The notes beneath the pieces are model-generated. The model was not told the DNA's origin and ran no database searches. It was given only the letters and a program-made list of their open reading frames with translations. From assembly GCA_016784445.1 (NCBI GenBank), contig JADHUR010000004.1, positions 1-37,889 of the forward strand: a DNA stretch of 37,889 nucleotides, read 5' to 3'. This stretch comes from Patescibacteria group bacterium. GTDB lineage: Bacteria > Patescibacteriota > Patescibacteriia > UBA1558. Shown piece by piece: positions 1-10,119 of this stretch. Each line of letters starts with the position of its first letter. Within the stretch, counting starts at the first letter, position 1. A program made the position numbers and the translations under genes.

Positions 1-104
1 CCATAATTCCAATAAAATTGATTAAATGGATATAATAAAACAACGGCACATAAAATACCTGTTATAAGTCTTAATTTGCCTTTAATTGCTTGTTTTTCTC
101 CCAT
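1..104 (-). CDS. N-terminus of a membrane protein, runs off left edge
   Basis: Minus-strand frame from ATG at 104 reads MGEKQAIKGKLRLITGILCAVVLLYPFNQFYWNYG with no stop; GGGAG-type SD just upstream; hydrophobic segment. Confidence 0.6.
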   Translation of the reverse strand, partial: MGEKQAIKGKLRLITGILCAVVLLYPFNQFYWNY

Positions 105-142
105 TTATTTACTCCCTTATTAAACCATATCTAACCATAAAA

Positions 143-175
143 AAAGAACCTTGTCAACTATGCGACAAGGTTCCT
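143..175 (-). terminator. Intrinsic terminator downstream of the 188-1117 gene
   Basis: GAACCTTGTC...GACAAGGTTC inverted repeat followed (minus strand) by a T-run. Confidence 0.85.
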
Positions 176-187
176 GTTTACTTCTTG

Positions 188-1117
188 CTAATCATCCATT
201 ATCAACCAATACTGATCTGATAATGTTTGATATCGCTCTCCTAATGAACTATATGGCGTCAAACTTGGCAACATGCCATCAGACAACGCCCTATTCACAC
301 ATACTGCCGACTCATGAGCGCTATTATTTTTAACCATGTCGCAGGTTAATAATAATAAGTTTTTCTCTGGTGGCAAGTTTGCACGAATTTGTTGAGCTCT
401 TTCTACTTCAGAATTGCCCCAATTCGATCTAGGTTGCGTATACAGCTCTCCAGTATTTATATCAGCCATATACTGCTCGAAAATAGCTCCGTCAATATAC
501 TGATATATATCTGGCAATAAATCACCCGGCTCATTCACAAGGATTGCCAAATTCGGATAAGTCTCGCGAATCCGCTTAGCCAATTGGACTGCAGCTTGAC
601 GATATTCAAGTCTATTACCTAGATGCAAGGAAATATTCCCAAATGTGTCTAGCATAAGACCGCGTCCGCCATGATCCATTGTCCATGGAATAGCTTTGTT
701 TACAATCAAGTCTTGCCATTCCTGCTTACGAATATCTATAATCCAAGCACCTGGATAGTCTGGATTATCAAACAGACGATAAGTCTCGTCAATTTCATCA
801 AGCCAGTCATAATGTCGACGATGACCCTCTCCAGCTTCAGCAACTGCCAAATATTGAAGAACGATAGGCTGTTTAATTTTTGGCTGAGACCAATCCATCC
901 AACCTACAACCACCATATCATAACGGTTGAGCTCGGAAACTATATCATTCGCCTTATAAGGTCCATAATATGTTACCCAATTTTCGACAGCTGACAAATC
1001 CGCTTTGGGCTGTTTCCGCCAGTCAATCTCCTTCTTGGCAACTGACAACCACGTACAGCTTGATAACAATAAGAACAAGGCCCCTAATGATAGCCAATGC
1101 ATTATTTTTACTTTCAA
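188..1117 (-). CDS. Lipoprotein, GH114 / endo-alpha-1,4-polygalactosaminidase-like TIM barrel
   Basis: Lipobox LLSSC; WVTYYGPY...YDMVVVGWMDWSQP...VLQYLAVAEAGEG...GLMLDTFGN pattern; strong AGGAGG SD before a probable TTG start. Confidence 0.6.
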   Translation of the reverse strand: MKVKIMHWLSLGALFLLLSSCTWLSVAKKEIDWRKQPKADLSAVENWVTYYGPYKANDIVSELNRYDMVVVGWMDWSQPKIKQPIVLQYLAVAEAGEGHRRHYDWLDEIDETYRLFDNPDYPGAWIIDIRKQEWQDLIVNKAIPWTMDHGGRGLMLDTFGNISLHLGNRLEYRQAAVQLAKRIRETYPNLAILVNEPGDLLPDIYQYIDGAIFEQYMADINTGELYTQPRSNWGNSEVERAQQIRANLPPEKNLLLLTCDMVKNNSAHESAVCVNRALSDGMLPSLTPYSSLGERYQTLSDQYWLIMDD

Positions 1118-1162
1118 GGTTCTTTCCTCCTGTTTTTGTTTTCATTTAAACTTAGCAAAAGA

Positions 1163-1201
1163 AAAAAGACTCGTCAAGGATTATCCTCAACGAGTCTTTC
1201 G
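1163..1201 (-). terminator. Intrinsic terminator downstream of the 1211-1996 gene
   Basis: AAAGACTCGT...ACGAGTCTTT stem with inner AGGAT/ATCCT, T-run on minus strand. Confidence 0.85.
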
Positions 1202-1210
1202 GTTTTGTAG

Positions 1211-1996
1211 TTATCGAAATTGACCATCTACATAGCTGTAAAACAGATTATATTGGTCTTTTTCATTCTTCCTGATATCAGTGGATTTAAAGACATACTC
1301 GAGTCCAGCGCTATCAATAAGCTTAACTGAACCCAAACCTTCTGAAACTACCTTATCCAAGAACTTATCAGCAACACGGCCATTTACAGGTAAATCCAGA
1401 CCCTCCTGAACAGGAAATGCACCAACACCATTTGTAATAGGCTGCTGATTTATTGTCCAGCTAGTCGTTGGACCCCAAACATGACCACTACCTGAATACC
1501 CCTCAACCACAATCTTCATTTTACCTATTGGTGGTTGCTCTGCCTTAGCAGTAGATGCCGATGATTTACTTAGAGATTCTTGCTTCGAAGATGTAGATGG
1601 AGCTACGACTCGCTCGATTACAACTTCTCGAACCGGCGCCGGAGTAGACACTTGTTTCTTAAGTTCCTTAATTTCTCGAGATAAAGCATCTAGCTTTTTC
1701 CCAACATCATTGGATTCCTTTTTGACACGTGCCTGGGTCTTGCCCGCGGTCTCTTCAACAACCTCTTTGACTTCAGCGAATTCAGGCTTCAATTCCGTTT
1801 CAACAGCTCTTGCTGTGGCCCGGTTTTGATCAGAACCAGATTCATGTTCAATCTTCTGCTCAGCCGCGTTTTTCTGCCTTTGCAGCTCTGCCATCTGATC
1901 ATCAACTGACTGATAATTGTAGGTGTGCTCTTTTTTATCACAGCCCACAATCAGCATCACTGCAAAAAGCAATGTCAATAATACTCTTGTCTTCAT
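1211..1996 (-). CDS. Lipoprotein with coiled-coil region
   Basis: 261 aa ORF; signal peptide with lipobox LIVGC; charged heptad-like middle region; GAGGAGG SD. Confidence 0.7.
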   Translation of the reverse strand: MKTRVLLTLLFAVMLIVGCDKKEHTYNYQSVDDQMAELQRQKNAAEQKIEHESGSDQNRATARAVETELKPEFAEVKEVVEETAGKTQARVKKESNDVGKKLDALSREIKELKKQVSTPAPVREVVIERVVAPSTSSKQESLSKSSASTAKAEQPPIGKMKIVVEGYSGSGHVWGPTTSWTINQQPITNGVGAFPVQEGLDLPVNGRVADKFLDKVVSEGLGSVKLIDSAGLEYVFKSTDIRKNEKDQYNLFYSYVDGQFR

Positions 1997-2006
1997 GTTG
2001 TCCTCC

Positions 2007-3053
2007 TCAAGGATTGAAATTTAATGTTGCGATGACATTGCTCGAATCTTGAACAATGTTACTGTTTACTATTTGAAACTCAAACCAATATTGGCTTGAA
2101 TCACGCTCCACTAAATGATGAAGTTCTGTATTCAAAACAACAACATTAGTAAATTGCGGCGTGCCGTCTGCCTCAACCCGCAAATAAATCAACGAGTCAG
2201 AAGGTAGCACAACTTGACGAGTCCATTCTCCAGCCTGGTCGACAAGTTCATAGAACCTGTCTCCCAAATTGTCAGAAATCATCAATTCCACTCTATCAAC
2301 TCCAGAAGTATCAGACCACCCCACCTCATAACTACCAGACAACGAGTCCAATAATGTTATGTGTGTTGAGTCAACAACTTCAAAACGAATATGACTTCCG
2401 CTAATATCGTAGATTACAACATCTCCGATACTGACTGAATCTACACTCGACCCCCACCAATCATACTTATGGTTTCCCGGCAAAGTAGTGAGGTTGAGGT
2501 GATAATGATTCAGATCAGAATTCCATGGAATTGAACGATTGTCAAAATCCGTACCCGTTCCATTGAAGTAATATGAACCTCCCTGGGGCGCATAAACTCC
2601 AATCGGAATCACAACAGTGTCGGCCAAATTGTTTAGTTCTTGAACGAAATTACCAGAAAGATTAACGTCTCCCCAAAACCACGGTCCCTGATTCTCAGCC
2701 AAGGTCCAATGAGTTGGCTCGACATCGCCAATGGTAAATCCAGTGAAATAAACTACGCCATCACTGCTAACGCGACCTTTGTAAGAACTGTTTTCACTTA
2801 CTATTGTCACTATCTGCAATGTGTCAGAAAACTGAACTTCCTGATACACGGTACCAGTACTATCAGCATTCAGCCACATATTGGATTTAAACCAAGCGCT
2901 GTCAGGAATTGACTTACTTAGCATTAATGACAGAATGGGGCTTGTTTCTAAATCTGGCAAAGAGCTCGGTCCGGTCAGGTTGTCTTCCCATGATTTGGAA
3001 CAACCTCCCAACGCCAACACAACTGCCAAAAGTGTTATCATCATCTTTTTCAT
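2007..3053 (-). CDS. Lipoprotein of unknown function, beta-rich
   Basis: 348 aa ORF; lipobox LALGGC; AGGAGG SD. Confidence 0.7.
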   Translation of the reverse strand: MKKMMITLLAVVLALGGCSKSWEDNLTGPSSLPDLETSPILSLMLSKSIPDSAWFKSNMWLNADSTGTVYQEVQFSDTLQIVTIVSENSSYKGRVSSDGVVYFTGFTIGDVEPTHWTLAENQGPWFWGDVNLSGNFVQELNNLADTVVIPIGVYAPQGGSYYFNGTGTDFDNRSIPWNSDLNHYHLNLTTLPGNHKYDWWGSSVDSVSIGDVVIYDISGSHIRFEVVDSTHITLLDSLSGSYEVGWSDTSGVDRVELMISDNLGDRFYELVDQAGEWTRQVVLPSDSLIYLRVEADGTPQFTNVVVLNTELHHLVERDSSQYWFEFQIVNSNIVQDSSNVIATLNFNP

Positions 3054-3062
3054 GCTTTCCTC

Positions 3063-4169
3063 CTAGAAGAGTTTGGCGTTAACGGTTAATGATAGATGCT
3101 TTTCTTTCGTGACTTCATAATCACCAAGCATCCCAGATTTCTTCTGTAATTGGCCGTAGCGAAGCTCCAACCAATGACCAGAAATACTTGTAGCTATCAA
3201 CAAACTACCAGGTTTATCCCTGGTAATGGTTTCCCAGTCACTATCATTCTCCCAACGACCGCCAATAATAGGCTCAACGCCTATGAATAACTTTGGCGCT
3301 TTGTTTGGAGAATAAAGAATCTGCAACCTATCTTCACTATAACCCCACTCACCTGTACTCGGCTGGGTCTGATAGTTTGTAAAGGCTAGTCTAAAAAGAC
3401 CAACCGAAGACCTTGGAGAGATCCAGGACGTTTTGCTGTACAGTGACCATTTCTGATCATAATCTGCTGATTCAGGCCAATATTGGCTAAAGCTAGCATA
3501 CGACTCTAGTCGCAGCCAATCCGAACCAAACAGCCTTACCTGCCAATACTCTGCCAGACGAATTCTAGTAGCATTATAACTATCTACCAATCCATTATCT
3601 GCAGACTTTTGCAGTGAGCTTAGTCCAAAACCAGGACGAAGTTCAAAGTAACCAGGAATAATCCCAAGATGAATCTTCACGTCTGTATACAAACCCATTT
3701 TGGTTCGTAAGCTTGATTCATCACCATAGGAGTCCCAATAGCTAGCTTGAAACTTTACAGCCAACTTATCACCGAATGCTTCGGGTAAACCGTAAATTTC
3801 GGACTGGCTAGAAGCCTGAACTTTATTTGGTCTTTCCAGTTCTGAACGACTGGTCCAATACCAATCATTTCGATGCGTCATCAAATAATAACTAGTATTA
3901 TCATGATCTACGCGCCAAATATTCACATCATAACCGCTAGGTAATACCGGATACTTCACAAATTCCTTTGTAACAGTATTGTATCCTGCATCTACAGTTT
4001 GTGCATAAGACGCAATTGAAGTTTGATTAACAGTTTGTGTTACTCGTGCCATTTCCCTTGCAACAGGATCTGGCCAGTTAAAACCGTCAATTACTTCAAT
4101 CGGAGCTTGACCCAAGGTTATTGCACAAGGCAAAACCAGGACCATAAAAATTCTTGCTAAAGTCTTCAT
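3063..4169 (-). CDS. Secreted protein resembling an outer-membrane beta-barrel
   Basis: 368 aa; signal peptide ending TLGQA; alternating amphipathic strands; C-terminal strand HLSLTVNAKLF ending in Phe; GGAGGAGG SD. Confidence 0.6.
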   Translation of the reverse strand: MKTLARIFMVLVLPCAITLGQAPIEVIDGFNWPDPVAREMARVTQTVNQTSIASYAQTVDAGYNTVTKEFVKYPVLPSGYDVNIWRVDHDNTSYYLMTHRNDWYWTSRSELERPNKVQASSQSEIYGLPEAFGDKLAVKFQASYWDSYGDESSLRTKMGLYTDVKIHLGIIPGYFELRPGFGLSSLQKSADNGLVDSYNATRIRLAEYWQVRLFGSDWLRLESYASFSQYWPESADYDQKWSLYSKTSWISPRSSVGLFRLAFTNYQTQPSTGEWGYSEDRLQILYSPNKAPKLFIGVEPIIGGRWENDSDWETITRDKPGSLLIATSISGHWLELRYGQLQKKSGMLGDYEVTKEKHLSLTVNAKLF

Positions 4170-4219
4170 GACCTCCTCCTTGTTTTAGTTTTATATTGTC
4201 AACGTGCCGAGTAGAAAAT

Positions 4220-4912
4220 CTACTCTTTTGGTGTTAGATAGCTATTCGCTGATCCCTCTTGAATATCTGCCTGAGGCACATATTCGCCAGACATCTGATT
4301 TTCTGTAGATTTATGCTTACCTGGTTTCAGATAGACATAAACAAAACTAATCACCAAACCAATTAATAATGCAGCCAGTGCATTAAGTAACAAATTAGGC
4401 CTTACCGGATAATTTGATACTATTGGTTCATCGACTAATTTTATTTCTAATTGATCACCACCACCATGATACTGCGACCCTCTCTCTACAAGTACATAAA
4501 TCATAGCTTGGACTAATTTCTCAACACTTACTCTATCTGTGTGATAAGTATTAACTTGAATTAAGGATGTTTGTGGTATTTGATTCAGATCGACTCTCTT
4601 TGCCCACATCTTTCGTCTTTCTTTTGCAGTTTCACCCCAATCTGTTCCGATATTAAAACCTGCCTGCCATACTTCATCGAAAAAGGAACTACTATAAACA
4701 ACCTCAGATAATACTTTACCTACTTTTTCTGCAGATTTTGCAGCTAAATATGCGTCAAGCGACAATGATTGATGTTGTATAATAAGTAGCTTAGTTTGAG
4801 CACGATACTGTTGTGGCATAAACAATGAAACAACTACTACAAGCACAATAACGCTTAATGTTATTTTATATATTAAATTTTTGTGTAATCTTAGCCTTTT
4901 TATTTGTGTCAT
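4220..4912 (-). CDS. Wzz-like polysaccharide chain-length determinant protein
   Basis: Two flanking TM segments, YRAQTKLLI..., ...VDEPIVSNYPVRPNLLLNALAALLIGLVI signature; no kinase domain. Confidence 0.75.
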   Translation of the reverse strand: MTQIKRLRLHKNLIYKITLSVIVLVVVVSLFMPQQYRAQTKLLIIQHQSLSLDAYLAAKSAEKVGKVLSEVVYSSSFFDEVWQAGFNIGTDWGETAKERRKMWAKRVDLNQIPQTSLIQVNTYHTDRVSVEKLVQAMIYVLVERGSQYHGGGDQLEIKLVDEPIVSNYPVRPNLLLNALAALLIGLVISFVYVYLKPGKHKSTENQMSGEYVPQADIQEGSANSYLTPKE

Positions 4913-4990
4913 ATTTACTCTAATTTGCTTATATGTGAAGAGTTATATTAACACTATAATTACGTCATTGTCAAGACTAATGTAGGAATA

Positions 4991-6817
4991 TTATGGTCTT
5001 AATTCTATATCTGATTTAATAGCCATATTTAAGGTCTTATTTTTAAATAATGTAACAGATAAATTATCATCCATTCCTGCTTGTCTTTGGTAGGTAAAAC
5101 TATAACTCTCAAGCATATTATCTGGTAATCTATATTGCATAATTAATTCTCCCGTATCTCCAGGTTCAATTGCAATAAATGATCCAAATACTGTCTTGCC
5201 CTTCTCTTTATATATATCTACATTACCAGGTTCTATAGTTCTATCATCTGCCATTGTACCCGACCAAGATATTAAAACAGAACTTTCAGGTACATAAAGT
5301 CTAGTATATGTTCTATACCTAGTTGTATCCCATGAAAAATTTCCAGAATGATCGTAATTAATTTTTACAGTAGCAATAATATAATCTTTACCTACGGGAT
5401 TATTAATTCTCTGCACGTGATAATCTATACTTCTATCTATATATTGATTAGTCTTATATGCTGCCATATTACTATCTACAACCATTAAATAATCTTTATT
5501 TACTTCTCTTAATTCACCTGCCCACTTCTTATCTATTAAATACTCTTGAGTAGAATAATCTAATGAATAAATTTGAATATCCTTACTATCTAAATTATTA
5601 TATATAATATCTACAACGCTAAACATTCTATCAAGTGGTAGGCTTGAGAATTCACTTACCAGTATATTTGCGAGCTCTGAAATAATATCTTTTCTATCCC
5701 AATGACTAGCACCTCTTGCTTCATAATTTTGCTCAACCTCATACTGTAATATATTTGTAAAATTATCTGGCTCATACAAAACATTTTCTAAAATAATATC
5801 CCCCGTAATTGTTAAAAAGTCACTAATAACATTTGGGGATATAGCCATCACTCCATCTATATTTTCACTACCTCCCTCTAATCTATAAAATTCTATAGCT
5901 TTCTCTGCTGAGGTAGGAAAATCTGGAAACCAATTACTATCTCGCATATACCAATATTTTACTCCTAAATATTTGCGCACTGGTAATGGCGGATCAATCT
6001 CAAGCTCTCCAATAACTTCACTATCTAAATGATAAATATCATCAATGAATAGATTCTTAACTTTACCATTGTGTATAGTTAATATTCCATAATTACCAAT
6101 AAATCCACCCGTTGCCCTTATTTCATGATCATTCTGTAATAGTAAAAGATAAGTTGTTTCTTCAGGATAGCCAAGTAATGAAGGTCCAATATCTATCAAT
6201 TCATTCATTTTACTTAAAATTATAGCAAATGCATTAATACCCTCTCCCATCTTTGTCATTGTTTCTTTCTGAGATCTTAAAAGCCATGCATTACTCAAGC
6301 TATCTATATCCTTAGAAAGCATACTTAGATTATCCTCCATATTCTCAAGTACTATAGATACTCTACTTATCTTCAAGTTTAAATCTTCAGGCTCAACACT
6401 TAATAAATAAGATGTAATAGATTTACCATCCGTACCATTATCATAAATATCTGCAAGCTCATCATTTAAGAGATTCAAATTAAAGAATATTTGTTCCCCC
6501 TGATCAAAGCCATCTCTAATATCATAATAAACCCCTCTAAAACCTGGGATAAGTCTTACAAATCTTAATCTATTCAGCTGATCTTTAATATCTCCAATGA
6601 TAGCTCTAGCCACCATTAATTTCTCAGACTTAAGTTCTGGACTAGTACTATTGAAATCATCTGCCATTGTCACTACAATATCACCAAGCTCATCCAATTG
6701 CCAAACAACATAGCGAAGAGTCCATAGACTATAGAAAGTAAGGACAAACAAAACAACAATTATACTTAATATAATTACTAATTTATTACTCTTTTTCTTC
6801 TTTTTAAAACTAAACAT
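4991..6817 (-). CDS. DUF4012 domain-containing protein
   Basis: N-terminal TM; LLLLQNDHEIRATGGFIGNYGILTIHNGKV motif. Confidence 0.85.
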   Translation of the reverse strand: MFSFKKKKKSNKLVIILSIIVVLFVLTFYSLWTLRYVVWQLDELGDIVVTMADDFNSTSPELKSEKLMVARAIIGDIKDQLNRLRFVRLIPGFRGVYYDIRDGFDQGEQIFFNLNLLNDELADIYDNGTDGKSITSYLLSVEPEDLNLKISRVSIVLENMEDNLSMLSKDIDSLSNAWLLRSQKETMTKMGEGINAFAIILSKMNELIDIGPSLLGYPEETTYLLLLQNDHEIRATGGFIGNYGILTIHNGKVKNLFIDDIYHLDSEVIGELEIDPPLPVRKYLGVKYWYMRDSNWFPDFPTSAEKAIEFYRLEGGSENIDGVMAISPNVISDFLTITGDIILENVLYEPDNFTNILQYEVEQNYEARGASHWDRKDIISELANILVSEFSSLPLDRMFSVVDIIYNNLDSKDIQIYSLDYSTQEYLIDKKWAGELREVNKDYLMVVDSNMAAYKTNQYIDRSIDYHVQRINNPVGKDYIIATVKINYDHSGNFSWDTTRYRTYTRLYVPESSVLISWSGTMADDRTIEPGNVDIYKEKGKTVFGSFIAIEPGDTGELIMQYRLPDNMLESYSFTYQRQAGMDDNLSVTLFKNKTLNMAIKSDIELRP

Positions 6818-6859
6818 AGCACCTTCAAGTTAATACAAAATACGGTAAAAGTCAATAAA

Positions 6860-6881
6860 AAAATCGGGCCAACCCGATTAA
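6860..6881 (-). terminator. Intrinsic terminator of the ABC/DUF4340 operon
   Basis: AATCGGGccaaCCCGATT followed by T-run on minus strand. Confidence 0.8.
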
Positions 6882-6904
6882 TAAAAAAATATAATATTGA
6901 TAAA

Positions 6905-7828
6905 TTACTTTTCTAAAAACTCAATCTTCTTCTCCATATTTTCTGCAATATACTTAGATAATATATATACATTATCATCACCTTCTCTTACTACATAATA
7001 ATCATAATCTCCTTCTTCTTTCTCATGATACCAATATGCTAATTTATAAATATTAGTATCAGTTGTTGATGCTTCTAATATAAAGCTAGCGTCTTCTTGC
7101 TTTAAATCCCAAGCCTTTATATCTGCAATATCTATTGCTTCTAAATTATTTAAATTACTTAATACTGTACTAATTTTTGTCTCTTCAATATCTAAACTTC
7201 TAGGAGACACAACTTTCCACTGCTCTTCTTCTTTTATAATTTCAAGTCCATTACTCCATTTTAAACTACTAATTAAATTACTACTCAGCTGTATAATAGT
7301 CATATTTCTCCATTCAGGAATGCCAAATATTTGAGATAGCATATCTCTTACTAAATATACTTCATCTTCTCCTTGGAAACGAATATATGAACTTGGCCAT
7401 GAAGGACCATTCTTACCTACAATAAAATCTTGAATAATCTTATCACCAGATTTCATTACAACCTTAATTCCAGTTTCTCCAACCTCATAAATATTCTGCT
7501 TAGCTGGATTACTTGAAACAATATCATTTACTTCTAAATCTTCTAAAGCAGTAAACACTGCTGTAATATTCTCAGGCTTTACTAATTGATTATTATAATT
7601 AGCAAGTACCCATTGATCTGACTGTAATGCTAATATATTAGTTTCATCACTAATTATAATTTCAATAGTATCTACTCTCTTCTCAATATTATTAAAAGAC
7701 TTATCTGACCTATCTAAATTTACAATTAGAATAACAATTGCAGCTAATATTATTAAAACAACCAACACTATTCCTAGAACAATATTGGTTTTAACAACCT
7801 TCTTCTTATCTTCTCCTTTAGATAACAT
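6905..7828 (-). CDS. DUF4340 domain-containing protein
   Basis: Single N-terminal TM and DUF4340-like sequence next to GldG; internal start MLSKGED preferred over the ORF-track start at 7885. Confidence 0.75.
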   Translation of the reverse strand: MLSKGEDKKKVVKTNIVLGIVLVVLIILAAIVILIVNLDRSDKSFNNIEKRVDTIEIIISDETNILALQSDQWVLANYNNQLVKPENITAVFTALEDLEVNDIVSSNPAKQNIYEVGETGIKVVMKSGDKIIQDFIVGKNGPSWPSSYIRFQGEDEVYLVRDMLSQIFGIPEWRNMTIIQLSSNLISSLKWSNGLEIIKEEEQWKVVSPRSLDIEETKISTVLSNLNNLEAIDIADIKAWDLKQEDASFILEASTTDTNIYKLAYWYHEKEEGDYDYYVVREGDDNVYILSKYIAENMEKKIEFLEK

Positions 7829-9395
7829 CTCTTCTAGATTCCTTTCTACGAATATATGAACGAATAAAACCGTATATAATAACAATTAATGTTGGTAATA
7901 ATATATTTATATATTTAACAAGCTGTCTTATGGCAAAAGACATTTCAGAAAGTGGCCTGTCTGTCACAGATTTAGACCTAATCATAATTAAATCCATATC
8001 TTGTGTTAAACCATCTACCAAATTAGAAAAGAAAACTAAATTCTCTCCATTTTGTCTTAAAAATGAATCTGTAGCAAAATCTGCATCACCTACAACAATT
8101 AATCTTGAATCTACACTACTAGCTATATTGTCTGCAGATTGCTCAGCACCAAGCTCTGGTATATCTTTACCAGTAAAATAACTAGCGAAAGCACCAAACT
8201 TAGCTGCCGCTAATGTAAATTGTGACTTCTCACTGTCTGGTGCGACAAATCTTTGCTGAGGATCTAAATTATAGCTCTCCGTCTGATTCCAAGCTTGTTC
8301 TGTTGTTCTAATAAGATCAAAAATAGTAGTTCCTTCAGAAGACTCACCCAATACTTCTATAGAACTTACCCAAGGAAACATTACAGACTCCAAACGATTA
8401 ACAAGTACTGAGTCTGGATTCATATACTGCCCCACTGATTTAACAAAGAATGGATATTGAGTCATAAATTGAACATAACCAGATGAGAAACTAGCCATGC
8501 CATTAGATATGTCTAATACTAAATCTGTATTAATTTTCATACCATAACTTTCAAGTAATCTCTCAAGTCCTGTTGAAAGTGGGGTTACCTGCAATCCTTC
8601 ACTAAGTTCTGTACCATCCAGTAATGCTAAAACACTACCACCTCTCATTAAGAACTGATCAATAATATATAGGTCTGTATCTGTAAAGCTTGTCTTAGGT
8701 CCCGCAATTATTAATGTTTTTATTTCACCTGCAATAAATTCACCTGTAGATAAATCTTGTTCAACTACTTCATATTGCTTTGCTAAATACTCTGCAACAG
8801 ATTTAAAGTCTACTTCCTTACTAAGCTCATCATGACCTGTGGCAAAGGCAACTGTTAGACTTTCCTCACTCGTTGCTTTCTTGATGGCATTAGTTAGCTC
8901 ATATTCTAAAGTAGCTGTATCTTGTACAACTGGAATTATCTCTTTATTATCTTCATATAAAACAGCTATACCTAAATAGCCATTAGATACTTCATACTTA
9001 TCTTGTTCAATTGTAGAAAATTGTACTGGAGGTATTCCCAAGCTCATAACCTCTTGCTCTAAATCTTTATCGCCAGATGGATCAATAAAATTAACTGAAA
9101 TTTTACCACCTGAATAATTTACATATTCATCTAATATATCCTCCACTTGTTGCTTTAAAGGAATAAGTCTACCAGGTAATTCTTTTGTAAAATATGCATT
9201 AACTGTAACAATATCATCTAATTCTTTAACAATGGTCTTTGTTGTTTTAGATATAGAAAAATCTTTACCTTCTGTCATATCTAAACGAACATTAATAAAT
9301 ACAGATAAAATATTAACTACAATTAAAATACCAAGTACTATTAGTATCTGTACTGTATTACTCGCTTTATAGAATTGTTTTTTATTAAACTTCAT
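7818..9395 (-). CDS. GldG-like ABC transporter auxiliary protein
   Basis: VNAYFTKELPGRL..., VEDILDEY..., C-terminal TM; adjacent to GldF/GldA-like genes. Confidence 0.85.
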   Translation of the reverse strand: MKFNKKQFYKASNTVQILIVLGILIVVNILSVFINVRLDMTEGKDFSISKTTKTIVKELDDIVTVNAYFTKELPGRLIPLKQQVEDILDEYVNYSGGKISVNFIDPSGDKDLEQEVMSLGIPPVQFSTIEQDKYEVSNGYLGIAVLYEDNKEIIPVVQDTATLEYELTNAIKKATSEESLTVAFATGHDELSKEVDFKSVAEYLAKQYEVVEQDLSTGEFIAGEIKTLIIAGPKTSFTDTDLYIIDQFLMRGGSVLALLDGTELSEGLQVTPLSTGLERLLESYGMKINTDLVLDISNGMASFSSGYVQFMTQYPFFVKSVGQYMNPDSVLVNRLESVMFPWVSSIEVLGESSEGTTIFDLIRTTEQAWNQTESYNLDPQQRFVAPDSEKSQFTLAAAKFGAFASYFTGKDIPELGAEQSADNIASSVDSRLIVVGDADFATDSFLRQNGENLVFFSNLVDGLTQDMDLIMIRSKSVTDRPLSEMSFAIRQLVKYINILLPTLIVIIYGFIRSYIRRKESRRDVI

Positions 9396-9396
9396 A

Positions 9397-10119
9397 TTAT
9401 TTCCAATGTCTAGAGGATAATGATCTTGTATTTAAAAACAGGAAGAATGCAATAAAGGTTACATAATATATAACATCTCTTGAATCTAGTACTCCTTTCG
9501 CAATATTTGCAAAATGTGAACCAAGGCCAATAAAACTTAAAATCTTAGCAAGCCACAAGCTTACACTATCTACTACCATATTGCTTCCAATTATGAAGAA
9601 TATGAAACTTGCAACAATAGCAAGTAAAAAAGCTACAATTTGATTCCTAGTAAGTGATGAAATATATAGTCCTAGAGATAAATAAGCTGCTCCTAAGAAT
9701 AGGGCTCCTAAATAACCACCAATAACTGGTCCAATATCAAGTGGTCCCATTATTGCTACTGTAATAGGTAATGTTAGAGATAATAGTAAATTTACACCCA
9801 AAAATGCTAATGAAGATAAAAACTTACCCATTACTACTTCACTATCTTTAACGGGTAATGTTAATAATACTTCAATTGTTCCAGATCTCTTTTCTTCTGA
9901 CCACAATCTCATTGTAATAGCTGGAGTTAGGAATAAGAATATCCAAGGTAATAATGATAAATAACCACGAATAGTAGCCTGTCCTAATAAAAAGAAATCT
10001 TGAAAGAAAAGCCACATAGAAACAACTAAAAAGACACCAATAAAAATATATGCTATTGGTGAATTAAAATAGGTTACAAATTCCTTCTTCAATATTGCTT
10101 TAATAGTTTGCCACCTCAT
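9397..10119 (-). CDS. GldF-like ABC transporter permease (ABC-2 type)
   Basis: KEFVTYFNSPIAYIFIGVFL...RLWSEEKRSGTIEVLLTLPV. Confidence 0.88.
   Translation of the reverse strand: MRWQTIKAILKKEFVTYFNSPIAYIFIGVFLVVSMWLFFQDFFLLGQATIRGYLSLLPWIFLFLTPAITMRLWSEEKRSGTIEVLLTLPVKDSEVVMGKFLSSLAFLGVNLLLSLTLPITVAIMGPLDIGPVIGGYLGALFLGAAYLSLGLYISSLTRNQIVAFLLAIVASFIFFIIGSNMVVDSVSLWLAKILSFIGLGSHFANIAKGVLDSRDVIYYVTFIAFFLFLNTRSLSSRHWK

Noticed and set aside
671-994. Plus-strand 107-aa ORF
   Set aside because: Antisense within the GH114-like gene, no RBS or domain signal
7829-7885. ORF-track N-terminus of the DUF4340 protein (MLLYTVLFVHIFVERNLEE)
   Set aside because: Lies inside the end of the GldG gene; start at 7828 (MLSKGED) fits better
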